Positions 25,584 to 35,612 of a stretch of 64,000 nucleotides of DNA are shown here, piece by piece. Origin of the DNA: Flavobacterium sp. BFFFF1 (GTDB lineage Bacteria; Bacteroidota; Bacteroidia; Flavobacteriales; Flavobacteriaceae); assembly GCF_002256285.1 (NCBI RefSeq), contig NZ_NKJE01000019.1, forward strand, positions 1 through 64,000, in the 5' to 3' direction. The notes under the pieces are model-generated. The model was not told where the DNA came from. It did no database searches and saw nothing but the letters and a program-made list of their open reading frames with translations. Position 1 is the stretch's first letter. Each line of letters opens with the position of its first letter. A program made the position numbers and the translations under genes.

Positions 25584-26441
25584 ATGCCGATGAAACAACT
25601 TATAAATCTTGTCTGTGTCCTTTCTATATTCACATCTGCTGCCCAGCAGAAGCCAGCCTACCGGATTGTTGACAAAAACGGAAAGCAAACTACCTACGCC
25701 AAACTCGTTAAGGCGGCGTCAAATTCCGAAGTGGTGTTGTTTGGCGAATTTCATGACAATGCCATTGCACACTGGCTCGAACTGGAGCTTACAAAAGATC
25801 TCGCGCAGCGGAAAAAACTTGTTTTAGGCGCAGAAATGCTTGAAGCTGACAACCAAAAGCAGCTGGACCAGTATCTTAAAGGTGAAATCGATGATAAAAA
25901 ACTTGACAGTACCGCCCGGCTTTGGCCTAATTTCAAAACCGATTATAAGCCGTTGGTGGATTTTGCAAAAGAGAAAAACATTCCGTTTATCGCAACCAAC
26001 ATTCCGCGCCGCTATGCCAGCCTCGTCTATAAAAAAGGTTTTGAGGCCTTAAGTGGGCTGACAGCTGAAGAAAAAACCTGGATGGCCACTTTGCCAATTG
26101 CGTACAACGCCAATTTGCCGGGCTATGTAAAAATGGTTCAGGAAATGGGCGGGCACGGAGGAGAAAACCTTCCAAAGTCGCAAGCAGTAAAAGACGCCAC
26201 CATGGCTTACTTTATCTTTAAAAACATAATCCGGGATGCTGTTTTTCTACATTATAATGGTGCTTACCACAGCGATTACTTTGAAGGCATTTCCTGGTAC
26301 CTGAAACGAAGCGACGCAACACTGAAAATATTGACGATTTCGACGGTGACCCAAACCGATATTTCAAGGCTTGACACCGAAAATCTTTTGAAAGCAGACT
26401 TCATTATCGTCGTTGATGAGGACGTGACAAAAACCTATTGA
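25584..26441 (+). CDS. ChaN-like (haem-binding/Tiki-fold) exported protein
   Basis: 285 residues; ATG at 25590 (MKQLINLVC) is an equally good start. A signal peptide ends near TSAAQQ; a lipoprotein reading with the cysteine in LVCVLS is possible but the lipobox is poor. The family hallmark VVLFGEFHDNAIAHWLELEL and the later VLGAEMLEADNQKQLDQY and HYNGAYHSDYFEGISWYL match ChaN/EreA-like proteins, where ChaN binds haem and some homologues are metallohydrolases. The conserved Glu-His and His residues are present. No iron-uptake genes adjoin, so the physiological role is open. Confidence 0.75.
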   Translation: MPMKQLINLVCVLSIFTSAAQQKPAYRIVDKNGKQTTYAKLVKAASNSEVVLFGEFHDNAIAHWLELELTKDLAQRKKLVLGAEMLEADNQKQLDQYLKGEIDDKKLDSTARLWPNFKTDYKPLVDFAKEKNIPFIATNIPRRYASLVYKKGFEALSGLTAEEKTWMATLPIAYNANLPGYVKMVQEMGGHGGENLPKSQAVKDATMAYFIFKNIIRDAVFLHYNGAYHSDYFEGISWYLKRSDATLKILTISTVTQTDISRLDTENLLKADFIIVVDEDVTKTY

Positions 26442-26481
26442 GTTCAACACTTTATATTGATTATAAATAAGCCTAAAATGA

Positions 26482-26512
26482 TTGTGGCAAATACCAAATA
26501 CCACTATTTTTG
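26482..26512 (+). promoter_or_regulatory. Promoter for sdhCAB: TTG-N20-TATTTTTG
   Basis: TTG (26482-26484) and TATTTTTG (26505-26512) match the Bacteroidota promoter pair, 30 bp before the sdhC start. Confidence 0.65.
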
Positions 26513-26542
26513 TATGATTTTTAAAAACAATTAACCTGACTT

Positions 26543-27208
26543 ATGGCACAAACTGCACTATTAAAGTCCTCCATTGCCAGGAAAGTTGCAATGGCACTTT
26601 CCGGAATGTTCCTGGTCCTATTTTTAGGACAGCATTTTTTCATAAATTTTACTTCCGTTTTTGGTCCTGACAATTTCAACGCCATTTCCCAATTCATGGG
26701 GTATAATCCATTGGTTCAATACATTATCCAGCCGATTTTGATCTTTGGCATTGTATTCCACTTCATTATGGGTATTTACCTTGACATCCAGAACAAAAAT
26801 GCAAGACCCATAAAATATGCGAAAAATAACGGCGCTGCCAATGCATCGTGGGCTTCCAGAAATATGGTGCTGACAGGGCTAGTCGTATTGGCATTTTTAG
26901 GATTGCACTTTTACGACTTCTGGGTTCCGGAAATTGCTTACAAATATGTGTCCGTCAATGAAATCGTCACAGACAGGTATTACGATGAATTGGTACATAA
27001 ATTCCACGATCCGATCCGGACCGGAATCTACTGCTTGTCATTTGCCGTTTTAGCGGTGCATTTGTGGCATGGCTTTGCCTCCTCTTTTCAATCCGTTGGC
27101 TTTAGCAATAAATACTCTCGCGGATTGAGCAAATTCGCCTATGCTTTTGCCGTAATCGTACCCTTAGGATTTATTTTCATCGCTTTGTTTCACCACTTCA
27201 ATCATTAA
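26543..27208 (+). CDS. sdhC: Succinate dehydrogenase cytochrome b subunit
   Basis: 221 residues with five predicted membrane helices (for example VAMALSGMFLVLFLGQHFFINF, ILIFGIVFHFIMGIYL, MVLTGLVVLAFLGLHFYDFW, LSFAVLAVHLWHGFASSF and FAVIVPLGFIFIALFHH). The histidines in the helices are candidate ligands for the two haems b of the B-type enzyme, in which one protein replaces SdhC plus SdhD. It anchors SdhAB to the inner membrane and passes electrons to menaquinone. First gene of sdhC-sdhA-sdhB, 12 bp before sdhA. Confidence 0.95.
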   Translation: MAQTALLKSSIARKVAMALSGMFLVLFLGQHFFINFTSVFGPDNFNAISQFMGYNPLVQYIIQPILIFGIVFHFIMGIYLDIQNKNARPIKYAKNNGAANASWASRNMVLTGLVVLAFLGLHFYDFWVPEIAYKYVSVNEIVTDRYYDELVHKFHDPIRTGIYCLSFAVLAVHLWHGFASSFQSVGFSNKYSRGLSKFAYAFAVIVPLGFIFIALFHHFNH

Positions 27209-27220
27209 TATCATTTCATA

Positions 27221-29221
27221 ATGGCATTAGATTCAAAAATACCAGAAGGTCCTATTTCTGAGAAATGGACACACTATAAAGACCACATCAACTTAGTTAA
27301 TCCAGCCAACAAGCGTAATCTCGACATTATCGTTGTTGGGACGGGACTGGCGGGAGGCTCCGCAGCGGCTACGTTGGCAGAACTGGGTTATAACGTAAAA
27401 GCTTTTTGTTTCCAGGATTCCCCACGTCGTGCGCACTCGATTGCAGCACAGGGCGGAATCAACGCTGCGAAAAACTACCAGGGTGATGGAGACTCTACTT
27501 TCCGTCTTTTCTACGATACTGTGAAGGGGGGCGATTATCGGGCTCGCGAAGCAAATGTGCACCGTCTTGCAGAGGTTTCAGCGAATATTATTGACCAATG
27601 CGTTGCCCAGGGCGTTCCTTTGGCACGTGAATACGGCGGATTATTGGACAACCGTTCTTTTGGTGGTACTTTGGTTTCACGTACCTTTTATGCCAAAGGA
27701 CAAACCGGACAGCAATTGCTGCTCGGTGCTTATTCCGCAATGAACCGCCAGATTGGCCGTGGAAAAATTAAGATGTTCAACCGCCATGAAATGCTTGATT
27801 TGGTCATTGTAAATGGCAAAGCCCGCGGAATCATTGCGCGGAACTTAGTCACCGGAGAAATCGAAAGGCACTCAGCACACGCAGTGGTCATCGGTTCCGG
27901 AGGATATGGAAACGTATTTTTCCTTTCCACAAATGCAATGGGCAGTAATGCCACCGCAGCCTGGAAAATCCATAAAAAAGGAGCGTTTTTCGCCAATCCG
28001 TGCTACACACAAATTCACCCAACCTGTATTCCTGTTTCAGGCGATCACCAGTCAAAACTGACATTAATGTCCGAATCTTTGAGGAATGACGGAAGAATAT
28101 GGGTGCCAAAATCATTGGAAGACGCCAAGGCAATCCGTGAAGGCAAAAAGAAACCAACCGATTTAACCGAAGACCAAAGGGATTACTACTTAGAAAGAAG
28201 GTATCCTGCTTTTGGAAACCTTGTGCCACGTGACATTGCGTCGCGCGCCGCAAAAGAGCGTTGTGACGCCGGTTTCGGAGTAAACAAAACAGGTGAGGCT
28301 GTATACCTCGATTTTGCTTCGGCGATTGAGCGATACGGCAGAGACCAGGCAAGGATCAAACATTTGGATGAAAATGATGCTGCTTTGGTGAAAAAATTAG
28401 GAACAGAAGTCGTGGCAAGCAAATACGGAAACCTGTTCCAGATGTATGAAAAAATCGTTGACGAAAATCCATATGTGACCCCAATGATGATTTACCCGGC
28501 GGTACACTACACCATGGGTGGAACCTGGGTTGATTACAACTTAATGACTACGATTCCGGGCTGTTTCTCTATCGGAGAATCCAACTTCTCTGATCACGGG
28601 GCCAACCGCCTCGGAGCCTCTGCCCTAATGCAGGGATTGGCCGATGGTTATTTCGTTTTACCATATACAATCGGTGACTACCTTGCTCCGGATATTAAAA
28701 TGGGCAAAATTCCCACGAATACACCGGAATTTGACGAGGCTGAAAAAGCGGTTCGCGATCAATTGGAGAAATTCATCAACAACAACGGCAGCCATTCTGT
28801 AGATCACTTCCACAAGAAATTAGGAAAAATCATGTGGAATAAAGTGGGTATGGCACGTAATGCAAAAGGACTAACGGAAGCCATTTCAGAAATTGCCGCA
28901 CTGCGCGAGGAATTTTATAAAGACGTAAAAGTTCCGGGAACAATCAACGGTTTCAACCAGGAATTGGAAAAAGCGATGCGCGTAGCCGATTTCCTTGAAT
29001 TGGGAGAATTGTTCGCCAAAGATGCCTTACACCGAAATGAAAGCTGCGGCGGGCATTTCCGTGAAGAATACCAAACCCCTGATGGCGAAGCACAGCGTGA
29101 CGACGAAAACTTCGCGTATGTTGCTGCCTGGGAATACAAAGGCAAGCCTAGTGACGCGGTTTTGCACAAAGAGCCGCTCGTTTTTGACAATGTGAAACTG
29201 GTACAAAGAAGCTATAAATAA
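27221..29221 (+). CDS. sdhA: Succinate dehydrogenase flavoprotein subunit
   Basis: 666 residues, the longer form found in B-type enzymes of Bacteroidota. It oxidises succinate to fumarate with covalently bound FAD. Visible: dinucleotide-binding [17 protein letters not shown] near residue 38, the FAD-linking histidine in [14 protein letters not shown], the active-site blocks HPTCIP and [13 protein letters not shown] with the catalytic arginine, and [12 protein letters not shown] / [18 protein letters not shown] near 430-470. It may also work as fumarate reductase under low oxygen. sdhB follows after an 89-bp spacer with an inverted repeat. Confidence 0.97.
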   Translation: MALDSKIPEGPISEKWTHYKDHINLVNPANKRNLDIIVVGTGLAGGSAAATLAELGYNVKAFCFQDSPRRAHSIAAQGGINAAKNYQGDGDSTFRLFYDTVKGGDYRAREANVHRLAEVSANIIDQCVAQGVPLAREYGGLLDNRSFGGTLVSRTFYAKGQTGQQLLLGAYSAMNRQIGRGKIKMFNRHEMLDLVIVNGKARGIIARNLVTGEIERHSAHAVVIGSGGYGNVFFLSTNAMGSNATAAWKIHKKGAFFANPCYTQIHPTCIPVSGDHQSKLTLMSESLRNDGRIWVPKSLEDAKAIREGKKKPTDLTEDQRDYYLERRYPAFGNLVPRDIASRAAKERCDAGFGVNKTGEAVYLDFASAIERYGRDQARIKHLDENDAALVKKLGTEVVASKYGNLFQMYEKIVDENPYVTPMMIYPAVHYTMGGTWVDYNLMTTIPGCFSIGESNFSDHGANRLGASALMQGLADGYFVLPYTIGDYLAPDIKMGKIPTNTPEFDEAEKAVRDQLEKFINNNGSHSVDHFHKKLGKIMWNKVGMARNAKGLTEAISEIAALREEFYKDVKVPGTINGFNQELEKAMRVADFLELGELFAKDALHRNESCGGHFREEYQTPDGEAQRDDENFAYVAAWEYKGKPSDAVLHKEPLVFDNVKLVQRSYK

Positions 29222-29297
29222 GATATTAGATGTGAGCAATTAGAATTGAGATAAGACAGCTTTAGTTCTCTCCTCAATTCTCACCTCTAAATATTCA
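29222..29297. repeat. Imperfect inverted repeat between sdhA and sdhB
   Basis: ATATTAGATGTGAG..AATTGAGA on one side mirrors TCTCCTCAATTCTCACCTCTAAATAT on the other, able to form a long stem in the transcript between two operon genes. Confidence 0.65.
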
Positions 29298-29310
29298 ATA
29301 CTATTAAGTT

Positions 29311-30057
29311 ATGAAACTTACACTTAAAATATGGCGTCAGAAAAACGCCCAGGATAAAGGAAAAATGGTCGATTATCCAATCGATGGTATCGAACCTGAC
29401 ATGTCTTTCCTCGAAATGCTTGACGTACTCAACGAAGGGCTTATTAACAAAGGTGACGATCCCGTATCGTTTGACCACGACTGCCGCGAAGGAATTTGTG
29501 GCATGTGCTCCCTTTTTATCAATGGAGAAGCACATGGTCCGGATCGTGCTGTAACCACCTGCCAATTGCATATGCGCATGTTTAAAGATGGCGATACCAT
29601 TTACATCGAACCGTTCCGCGCGAAAGCCTTTCCGGTAATTAAAGATTTGGTGGTCGACAGAAGCGCTTTTGACCGCATTCAGCATGCCGGTGGGTTTATC
29701 TCCGTAAATACATCCGGAAATACAATTGATGCGAATACGATTCCAATCCCTAAACACGATGCCGACCGTGCGTTTGATGCGGCCACCTGTATTGGTTGTG
29801 GCGCCTGCGTCGCTTCGTGCAAAAACTCCTCGGCCATGCTATTCGTTTCTGCAAAAGTTTCCCAGTTCGCCTTATTACCCCAGGGTAAAGTCGAGGCGGC
29901 AGACCGCGTATTGAATATGGTGCGCCAAATGGATTCAGAAGGTTTCGGGAATTGCACCAATACCGGTGCCTGCGAAGTGGAGTGCCCAAAGGGAATTTCT
30001 CTGGAAAACATCGCCAGGATGAATCGCGAATACTTATCGGCGAGCCTGAAAGGATAA
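29311..30057 (+). CDS. sdhB: Succinate dehydrogenase iron-sulfur subunit
   Basis: 248 residues. It relays electrons from the SdhA flavin to quinone through three clusters, all of whose cysteine sets are readable: the 2Fe-2S ferredoxin domain [12 protein letters not shown] with a later TTCQLH, the 4Fe-4S set [13 protein letters not shown], and the 3Fe-4S set [14 protein letters not shown]. Last gene of the operon; an intrinsic terminator follows 38 bp downstream. Confidence 0.97.
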   Translation: MKLTLKIWRQKNAQDKGKMVDYPIDGIEPDMSFLEMLDVLNEGLINKGDDPVSFDHDCREGICGMCSLFINGEAHGPDRAVTTCQLHMRMFKDGDTIYIEPFRAKAFPVIKDLVVDRSAFDRIQHAGGFISVNTSGNTIDANTIPIPKHDADRAFDAATCIGCGACVASCKNSSAMLFVSAKVSQFALLPQGKVEAADRVLNMVRQMDSEGFGNCTNTGACEVECPKGISLENIARMNREYLSASLKG

Positions 30058-30095
30058 AAGACATTATAAGTTGGCAAGTCTTGCCATCACTCAGT

Positions 30096-30125
30096 AACCG
30101 CGTTCATTTGGATGCGGTTTTTTTT
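30096..30125 (+). terminator. Intrinsic terminator after sdhB
   Basis: AACCGC (30096-30101) pairs with GCGGTT followed by T8. A separate perfect dyad TGGCAAG-T-CTTGCCA lies just before it (30072-30086). Confidence 0.85.
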
Positions 30126-30268
30126 ATGGCGTTGCCTTCGGCCAGACTTTTCGCTGTATCTTTTTTTGTCACCGAACTGGGATAAAAAACATTCCGATAA
30201 CAAAAAAAAGGATGCCGATTCTCCAGAATCTTCGGGACTAACGCCGTTTTCCCAAATTGATAAATCCG

Positions 30269-30276
30269 TATATTTG
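30269..30276 (+). promoter_or_regulatory. Promoter -7 element TATATTTG for the GH92 gene
   Basis: TATATTTGG fits TAnnTTTG and lies 18 bp before the ATG at 30295. It supports that start over the ORF-track start at 30112, which lies in the sdh terminator. Confidence 0.55.
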
Positions 30277-30294
30277 GGAACCAAAACCTTTTCC

Positions 30295-33111
30295 ATGAAG
30301 TTTTCGCTTTCCCTCGCCTTCCTTTTCACATTCCCGGCCATGTTCGCCCAGCAGCCATCACAATTCGTAAACCCTTTAATCGGTACCGGAGGCCATGGAC
30401 ACACTTTCCCCGGCGCAACATTACCATTCGGCATGGTACAGCTATCACCGGACACCAGAATCGACGGAAGCTGGGACGGTTGTTCCGGATATCATTATTC
30501 AGATAACGTGATTTACGGCTTTTCACATACCCACCTCAACGGTACCGGCGTGTCTGATTTCGGCGACATCATGCTGATGCCCACAATGGGAGAACCGTCA
30601 CTGGTTAATACAGCATATTCATCCGCTTTTTCTCACAATACCGAGAAAACTTCAGCAGGATTTTATGCCGTAAAACTCGAAAAAGACAATATCGATGTCG
30701 CGTTAACCACCACCAACAGGGTTGGTTTACACCAATACACATTCAATAAAGACGGACAGGCAAACATTATCCTCGATTTAAACCATCGCGATAAGCTGCT
30801 GATGGGCGAAGTGCGTGTTATCAATAAAAAGACCATTGAAGTGTTGAGAAGAAGCGAAGTGTGGGCCCGCGATCAGTATGTTTACGCACGCATCGAATTC
30901 AGCAAACCGATGAAAATCACCAAAGTCAATAACAATGCGTTTGCACCAGCCAAAACCACGGATAAATTTTTCGCAGGCAGCTTATTGGCGCTGAGTTTCT
31001 CCAAAGAGGTAAAAAAAGGAGACAAAATTTTAATCAAAGTATCAATTTCACCTACGGGCTACGAAGGTGCTGAAAAAAACATGTCGGAGCTCAAAGGCTG
31101 GGATTTTGAGAAAACAAAAAAAAGCGCCGAAACCACCTGGAACAAAGAACTATCAAAAATCGAAGTAACTTCCGGCGATAAAAATAAGAAAACAATCTTC
31201 TATACAGCATTGTATCATACGATGGTGCAGCCGAACATTGCGCAGGACGTAGACGGCAAATACCGTGGCCGTGATAACGAAATCCACACCGCCGTTGGTT
31301 TTGATTATTATTCGGTATTCTCGCTTTGGGACACGTTCCGTGCAGCGCATCCGTTGTACACATTAATTGAAAAGAAACGCACCGCCGACTTCATCAATAC
31401 GTTCATCAAACAGTATGAGCAAGGCGGCAGATTGCCTGTCTGGGAACTGGCGTCTAATGAGACTGATTGCATGATTGGCTATCATTCTGTTTCGGTAATT
31501 GCCGATGCGATGGTCAAAGGAATTTCAGGATTTGATTACGAAAAAGCCTTTGAGGCCGCAAAGCACAGTGCGATGCTAAACCACCTTGGTTTAGATGCCT
31601 ACAAAAAAAATGGTTTTATCGCGATTGACGATGAACATGAAAGCGTCTCCAAAACACTCGAATATGCTTACGACGATTGGTGTATCGCACAAATGGCGCT
31701 GATCCTGAACAAGCCAAAAGACTACAGCTATTTTGAAAAACGCTCGCAAAACTGGAAAAATATTTTTGACAATAAAACCGGGTTTATGCGGCCAAAGAAA
31801 AACGGCGGCTGGGAAACCCCTTTTGACCCACGCGAAGTGAGTAACAATTTCACCGAAGGCAATTCCTGGCAATACTCCTTTTTCGTGCCGCAAAACATCT
31901 GGGGCATAATCCGCGCCTACGGTGGCGCTGATAAATTTGAAGCCAAACTTGACGAAATGTTTGCCGCGCCTTCCGCAACGACCGGGCGCGAGCAGGTGGA
32001 TATCACAGGATTAATCGGTCAATATGCGCATGGTAACGAGCCAAGCCATCATATGGCCTACTTGTACAATTACGTCGGAAAACCGGAAAAGACGGCAAAA
32101 AAAGTAGACTTTATCCTCAATAATTTCTACAAAAACGCGCCTGATGGACTGATTGGCAATGAAGACTGCGGCCAGATGAGCGCATGGTATGTTTTAAGTT
32201 CAATGGGTATTTACGCGGTCTCGCCGGGATACCCGAAATGGAGTGTTACGGAACCAAATTTCGAAATCATAAAAGTAAATTTCGAAGACGGTACATCAGC
32301 AAGTATTTCAAAACACTTGGGAATCAGTTACATGGAAACATTTGGCATTTTAGACGCCAAAAGAGATCTTGGTAAAGGCGCTGCATCGGTAATAAACATC
32401 ACACCGGTTCCTGTTTTTAATGCAAAAGCAAAGACATTTTCTGATAAAATGCAGGTTGGCATCAATGCTAACGATGGGGAAGACAAGGTCTTTTACAATA
32501 TCCAAAACGCGAAAACCAATAATTCCGCTTTCAAACCCTTTATAGGACCGTTCGACATCGAGGAAAGCAGTACGGTGAGCGCTTACACCATAAGAAAAGG
32601 CGTTTCCAGCGACACGATTTCAGCACAATACTTTAAAAAACCGAACAATTACACCGTAAACATTATCTCCAAATACAACAGCCAGTACAATGCCGGCGGA
32701 CCTGACGGACTAATCGATCGTGTATTCGGCAATGAAAACTGGCGCAAAGGCGACTGGCAGGGTTATCAATCTCAGGATTTCGAGGCGGTTATAGATCTGC
32801 AGGGCAAAAGAAGGGTTTCTGAAGTTTCAGCAAATTTCCTCCAGGATTCCCGTTCATGGATTTTGATGCCGGTTAAAGTAGACTTTTATACCTCTGACGA
32901 CAACATCAATTTTACGCTGGTAAAAACGATTGACAATACACTCGATCCCAAAATCTCAGAAACAAAAATTATAGATTTTAAAAGCGCCATTGCTCCCGCG
33001 ATTACACGCTATATTAAGGTTAAGGCATATAATTATGGCCCGCTTCCAGAATGGCATCAGGGTTATGGCGGGGATGCTTTTATTTTCGTGGATGAGATTA
33101 CTGTAAAATAG
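30295..33111 (+). CDS. GH92 alpha-1,2-mannosidase with C-terminal F5/8-type domain
   Basis: 938 residues from the ATG at 30295, which begins a clear signal peptide MKFSLSLAFLFTFPAMFAQQ; the longer ORF-track start reads through the sdh terminator. The mature N-terminus FVNPLIGTGGHGHTFPGATLPFGMVQLSPDT is diagnostic of family GH92, as is GNEDCGQMSAWYVLSSMGIYAVSPG near residue 630. These calcium-dependent exo-enzymes release mannose from N-glycans or mannan. The last 140 residues (IDRVFGNENWRKGDWQGYQSQDFEAVIDL ... VDFYTSDDNINF) look like a discoidin/F5-8 type C sugar-binding module. No SusC/D or other glycan genes are adjacent. Confidence 0.93.
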   Translation: MKFSLSLAFLFTFPAMFAQQPSQFVNPLIGTGGHGHTFPGATLPFGMVQLSPDTRIDGSWDGCSGYHYSDNVIYGFSHTHLNGTGVSDFGDIMLMPTMGEPSLVNTAYSSAFSHNTEKTSAGFYAVKLEKDNIDVALTTTNRVGLHQYTFNKDGQANIILDLNHRDKLLMGEVRVINKKTIEVLRRSEVWARDQYVYARIEFSKPMKITKVNNNAFAPAKTTDKFFAGSLLALSFSKEVKKGDKILIKVSISPTGYEGAEKNMSELKGWDFEKTKKSAETTWNKELSKIEVTSGDKNKKTIFYTALYHTMVQPNIAQDVDGKYRGRDNEIHTAVGFDYYSVFSLWDTFRAAHPLYTLIEKKRTADFINTFIKQYEQGGRLPVWELASNETDCMIGYHSVSVIADAMVKGISGFDYEKAFEAAKHSAMLNHLGLDAYKKNGFIAIDDEHESVSKTLEYAYDDWCIAQMALILNKPKDYSYFEKRSQNWKNIFDNKTGFMRPKKNGGWETPFDPREVSNNFTEGNSWQYSFFVPQNIWGIIRAYGGADKFEAKLDEMFAAPSATTGREQVDITGLIGQYAHGNEPSHHMAYLYNYVGKPEKTAKKVDFILNNFYKNAPDGLIGNEDCGQMSAWYVLSSMGIYAVSPGYPKWSVTEPNFEIIKVNFEDGTSASISKHLGISYMETFGILDAKRDLGKGAASVINITPVPVFNAKAKTFSDKMQVGINANDGEDKVFYNIQNAKTNNSAFKPFIGPFDIEESSTVSAYTIRKGVSSDTISAQYFKKPNNYTVNIISKYNSQYNAGGPDGLIDRVFGNENWRKGDWQGYQSQDFEAVIDLQGKRRVSEVSANFLQDSRSWILMPVKVDFYTSDDNINFTLVKTIDNTLDPKISETKIIDFKSAIAPAITRYIKVKAYNYGPLPEWHQGYGGDAFIFVDEITVK

Positions 33112-33152
33112 TCAAAAGTCGAAAGTCAAAAGTCGAAAGTCGAAAGTCGAAA
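33111..33152. repeat. Heptamer tandem repeat GTC(A/G)AAA, six copies
   Basis: Six perfect-length 7-bp units (GTCAAAA, GTCGAAA, GTCAAAA, then GTCGAAA three times) start at the last base of the GH92 stop codon and end 24 bp before the nitrilase gene. Confidence 0.85.
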
Positions 33153-33176
33153 GAAATAGAAAATGGAGTCTGTATC

Positions 33177-33941
33177 ATGAAAATAGCTTTAATGCAATCA
33201 TCATTGGCCTGGGAAAATGCTGAAACCAACAGGAAGCATTTCGAAGAACAAATCAGTGGGATTAATGAAGATATAGATTTAATCGTTCTTCCTGAAATGT
33301 TTACAACGGGTTTTTCCATGAAACCTCGGGACATTTCAGAAACCATGGATGGTGAAACGGTCCATTGGATGAAAGATTTGGCAAAAGCTAAAGACGCCGC
33401 AATTACGGGAAGCGTGATCATCACTGAAGAGGGCCATTTTTACAACCGTTTGCTCTTTGTTTTGCCTTCCGGAGAAATCTACACCTATGACAAGAGGCAT
33501 TTGTTTTCGCTCGTTGGTGAAGACCGGATATATACGAAAGGGGCTAACCGCTTAATCATTGACTACAGGGGATTTAAAATTTGCCCATTGATATGTTATG
33601 ACCTTCGCTTTCCTGTTTTTTCAAGAAATACCGACCATTTTGATCTGTTGCTGTATGTGGCCAATTGGCCGAAACCGCGTATGGCAGCGTGGGACATTTT
33701 ACTTCAGGCACGTGCCATCGAAAATATGTGCTATACTATTGGCGTAAACCGCGTCGGCGAAGATAATAACGGCCTCGAATACGCGGGCCATTCTCAGGCA
33801 TTTGATTTTCTTGGAAATTCCTTAACAACCATCTCTGAAAAAGAAACGGTCCTGATTGCGACATTGGAAAAAGGACAGATGCTGGAAGTACGCAGCAAAC
33901 TACCATTTCTCAACGATCGGGATGATTTCATTATTTTATAA
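33177..33941 (+). CDS. Nitrilase-superfamily amidase, omega-amidase (YafV-like)
   Basis: 254 residues, cytoplasmic. The Glu-Lys-Cys triad is visible: Glu in VLPEMFTTGFSM, Lys in YDKRHLFSLVGE and Cys in ICPLICYDLRFPVFSRN. Together with the block HLFSLVGEDRIYTKG this matches omega-amidases that hydrolyse alpha-ketoglutaramate or alpha-ketosuccinamate, deamidation products of glutamine transamination, a metabolite-repair role. It is separated from the GH92 gene by the heptamer array and abuts the convergent lipoprotein gene with no gap. Confidence 0.88.
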   Translation: MKIALMQSSLAWENAETNRKHFEEQISGINEDIDLIVLPEMFTTGFSMKPRDISETMDGETVHWMKDLAKAKDAAITGSVIITEEGHFYNRLLFVLPSGEIYTYDKRHLFSLVGEDRIYTKGANRLIIDYRGFKICPLICYDLRFPVFSRNTDHFDLLLYVANWPKPRMAAWDILLQARAIENMCYTIGVNRVGEDNNGLEYAGHSQAFDFLGNSLTTISEKETVLIATLEKGQMLEVRSKLPFLNDRDDFIIL

Positions 33942-35558
33942 TTACCCTCCCAAATCGACATCCTCGTTGACGTCCCAGTTAGACCGTACCTCTAACGGCG
34001 TACCAAAATAAATAACGTCTTCAGGCTGTGTCTTCTCAAGAAAGTTTCCCGGATCCCATTGCCTGTTTTTATTGGCATCATAAATGACCCGCAACACAAA
34101 TTTATTGGGCTCCAGCCCGAGGAATTCAACTGTAGAGGCACTTTCTGAATATTCTTCAGCAAGCACTTTTCCTATTTCGTCCGTAAGTTGCACCATCACG
34201 GGGAACTGCTTGACATTTTTGAGGTTAATGATCAGGTTCCCATATTCAGACGACTGCTTTGTAGACAAACGGTAATCCAGCGAGTCGTTTGCCTTATCGA
34301 ACAAATCAGTCAAAGCACCCGGCAATACGGATATTGCATACTTTTGTTCGGGTTCCCTGTTAAAACGAAATTTCAGCTGCTGCAGAAATGCGTCGTATTC
34401 AGTTTTAAATGGCACTGCCTTGTTATTCAGATCAAGCACGGTAATTCTTGTAGTGTCAATCTTAACCAGGGGCGTTACCGATTTAAGGCTAAATTCCTGT
34501 CTCGGATGAATGGTCCCATTTATAGACGGGCTGATACTGAGCGAGTCCGTTTTCTGGCTTTTCAGTTTCACAAAAAAATCCTTTGCAAAATTGTCTTTTA
34601 CTACGCTCACCGCAATCGAATCCGCTTTTACCGGTTTAAACCAAACCTGAACCGAGTCTTTGTCGGGCATTTGAGTCACAATAGACGGTAGCATTTCGTC
34701 GCCGTTTTTTAATGTGGCTTTAATATTCCTTGGATCCCCCTCATAGCCCATGATTAAACGGCCGCCGGCTGCCTGTGTCGGCTTTAGTGCTTTAAATGAC
34801 GGAATTTGTTTGGATAATTTCAGTGCGTAACGCTGCGCTGTGGGAATGGTAATGGGTTCACTGTAAAAACCCAACTTGTCTTTTTTAGGGTCGAACTTAT
34901 AATTTGCTACAACATCCTTTAACGCTACAAGCAGGTACTTCCCTGCTTTAATATTTTCAATCCTGAACGTGGAAAGGCTGTCTAAGGTATTGGTGACGTA
35001 TCTCGGCTTTTCTTTATAAATAATCGAATCGTTGTATTCCTCATCCATTTCATACAACATCACATTTACAAAATTATCCGTTTTGGTTTCGAGAGCGTCC
35101 TGGATCGTCCCCTCAATCTTTAACGAATCAATGTAACTCCCGGTAGAAAACACATATTTAAACTGCGACACGGGATTCCCTTCGTTGTTGTCCTGAATGC
35201 TCTGCCCGAAATTCAGGCTGTAAGTGGTATTTTCTTTTAACGTATCTGTCAGGCGGATCGAAATGAATTTACTGGCTACGGTAGGTGTAATGTCAGGCGT
35301 GCTGGCCATCGGAGGCGAAACGACAAGCTGTTTGTTCACATCCTTTAATTTCACGTACTCGTCAAAATACAATTTTATCGTTTTGCCTTTAAAATTGACC
35401 GAACCATTCCTTGGCTCGCTCAGTTGCAGTACCGGTGCAATCGTGTCCTTGGCGCCTCCTGTAATCGTGCCCCGCTTCGCGCAACCCACAATCGCTAAAC
35501 CCAGTAGTAAAAACAATAAAGGAAATCTCTTTTTCAACGCATATAATTTAACTGTCAC
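33942..35558 (-). CDS. Ig-like-domain lipoprotein of unknown function
   Basis: 538 residues. The N-terminus RFPLLFLLLGLAIVGCAKRG has a lipobox (AIVGC), so the mature protein starts at the cysteine and is probably tethered to the outer membrane. Next comes a bacterial Ig-like domain of the SbsA/Big_5 type (TIAPVLQLSEPRNGSVNFKGKTIKLYFDEYVKLKD ... YSLNFGQSIQDNNEGNP). A small carboxypeptidase-regulatory-like module (GTIQDALETKTDNFVNVMLYEMD ... YLLVALKD) follows, then a long all-beta tail. Proteins with this order are conserved in Flavobacteriaceae; function unknown. Confidence 0.8.
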   Translation of the reverse strand: MTVKLYALKKRFPLLFLLLGLAIVGCAKRGTITGGAKDTIAPVLQLSEPRNGSVNFKGKTIKLYFDEYVKLKDVNKQLVVSPPMASTPDITPTVASKFISIRLTDTLKENTTYSLNFGQSIQDNNEGNPVSQFKYVFSTGSYIDSLKIEGTIQDALETKTDNFVNVMLYEMDEEYNDSIIYKEKPRYVTNTLDSLSTFRIENIKAGKYLLVALKDVVANYKFDPKKDKLGFYSEPITIPTAQRYALKLSKQIPSFKALKPTQAAGGRLIMGYEGDPRNIKATLKNGDEMLPSIVTQMPDKDSVQVWFKPVKADSIAVSVVKDNFAKDFFVKLKSQKTDSLSISPSINGTIHPRQEFSLKSVTPLVKIDTTRITVLDLNNKAVPFKTEYDAFLQQLKFRFNREPEQKYAISVLPGALTDLFDKANDSLDYRLSTKQSSEYGNLIINLKNVKQFPVMVQLTDEIGKVLAEEYSESASTVEFLGLEPNKFVLRVIYDANKNRQWDPGNFLEKTQPEDVIYFGTPLEVRSNWDVNEDVDLGG

Positions 35559-35612
35559 AAAATAACGATTATATTTAGTGTTGGCGAAATGTTTTAAGAA
35601 AATTATGGCTGG

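Noticed and set aside
30112-30294. 61-residue N-terminal extension of the GH92 protein
   Set aside because: It begins inside the sdh terminator and covers the GH92 promoter element; the signal peptide starts at 30295.
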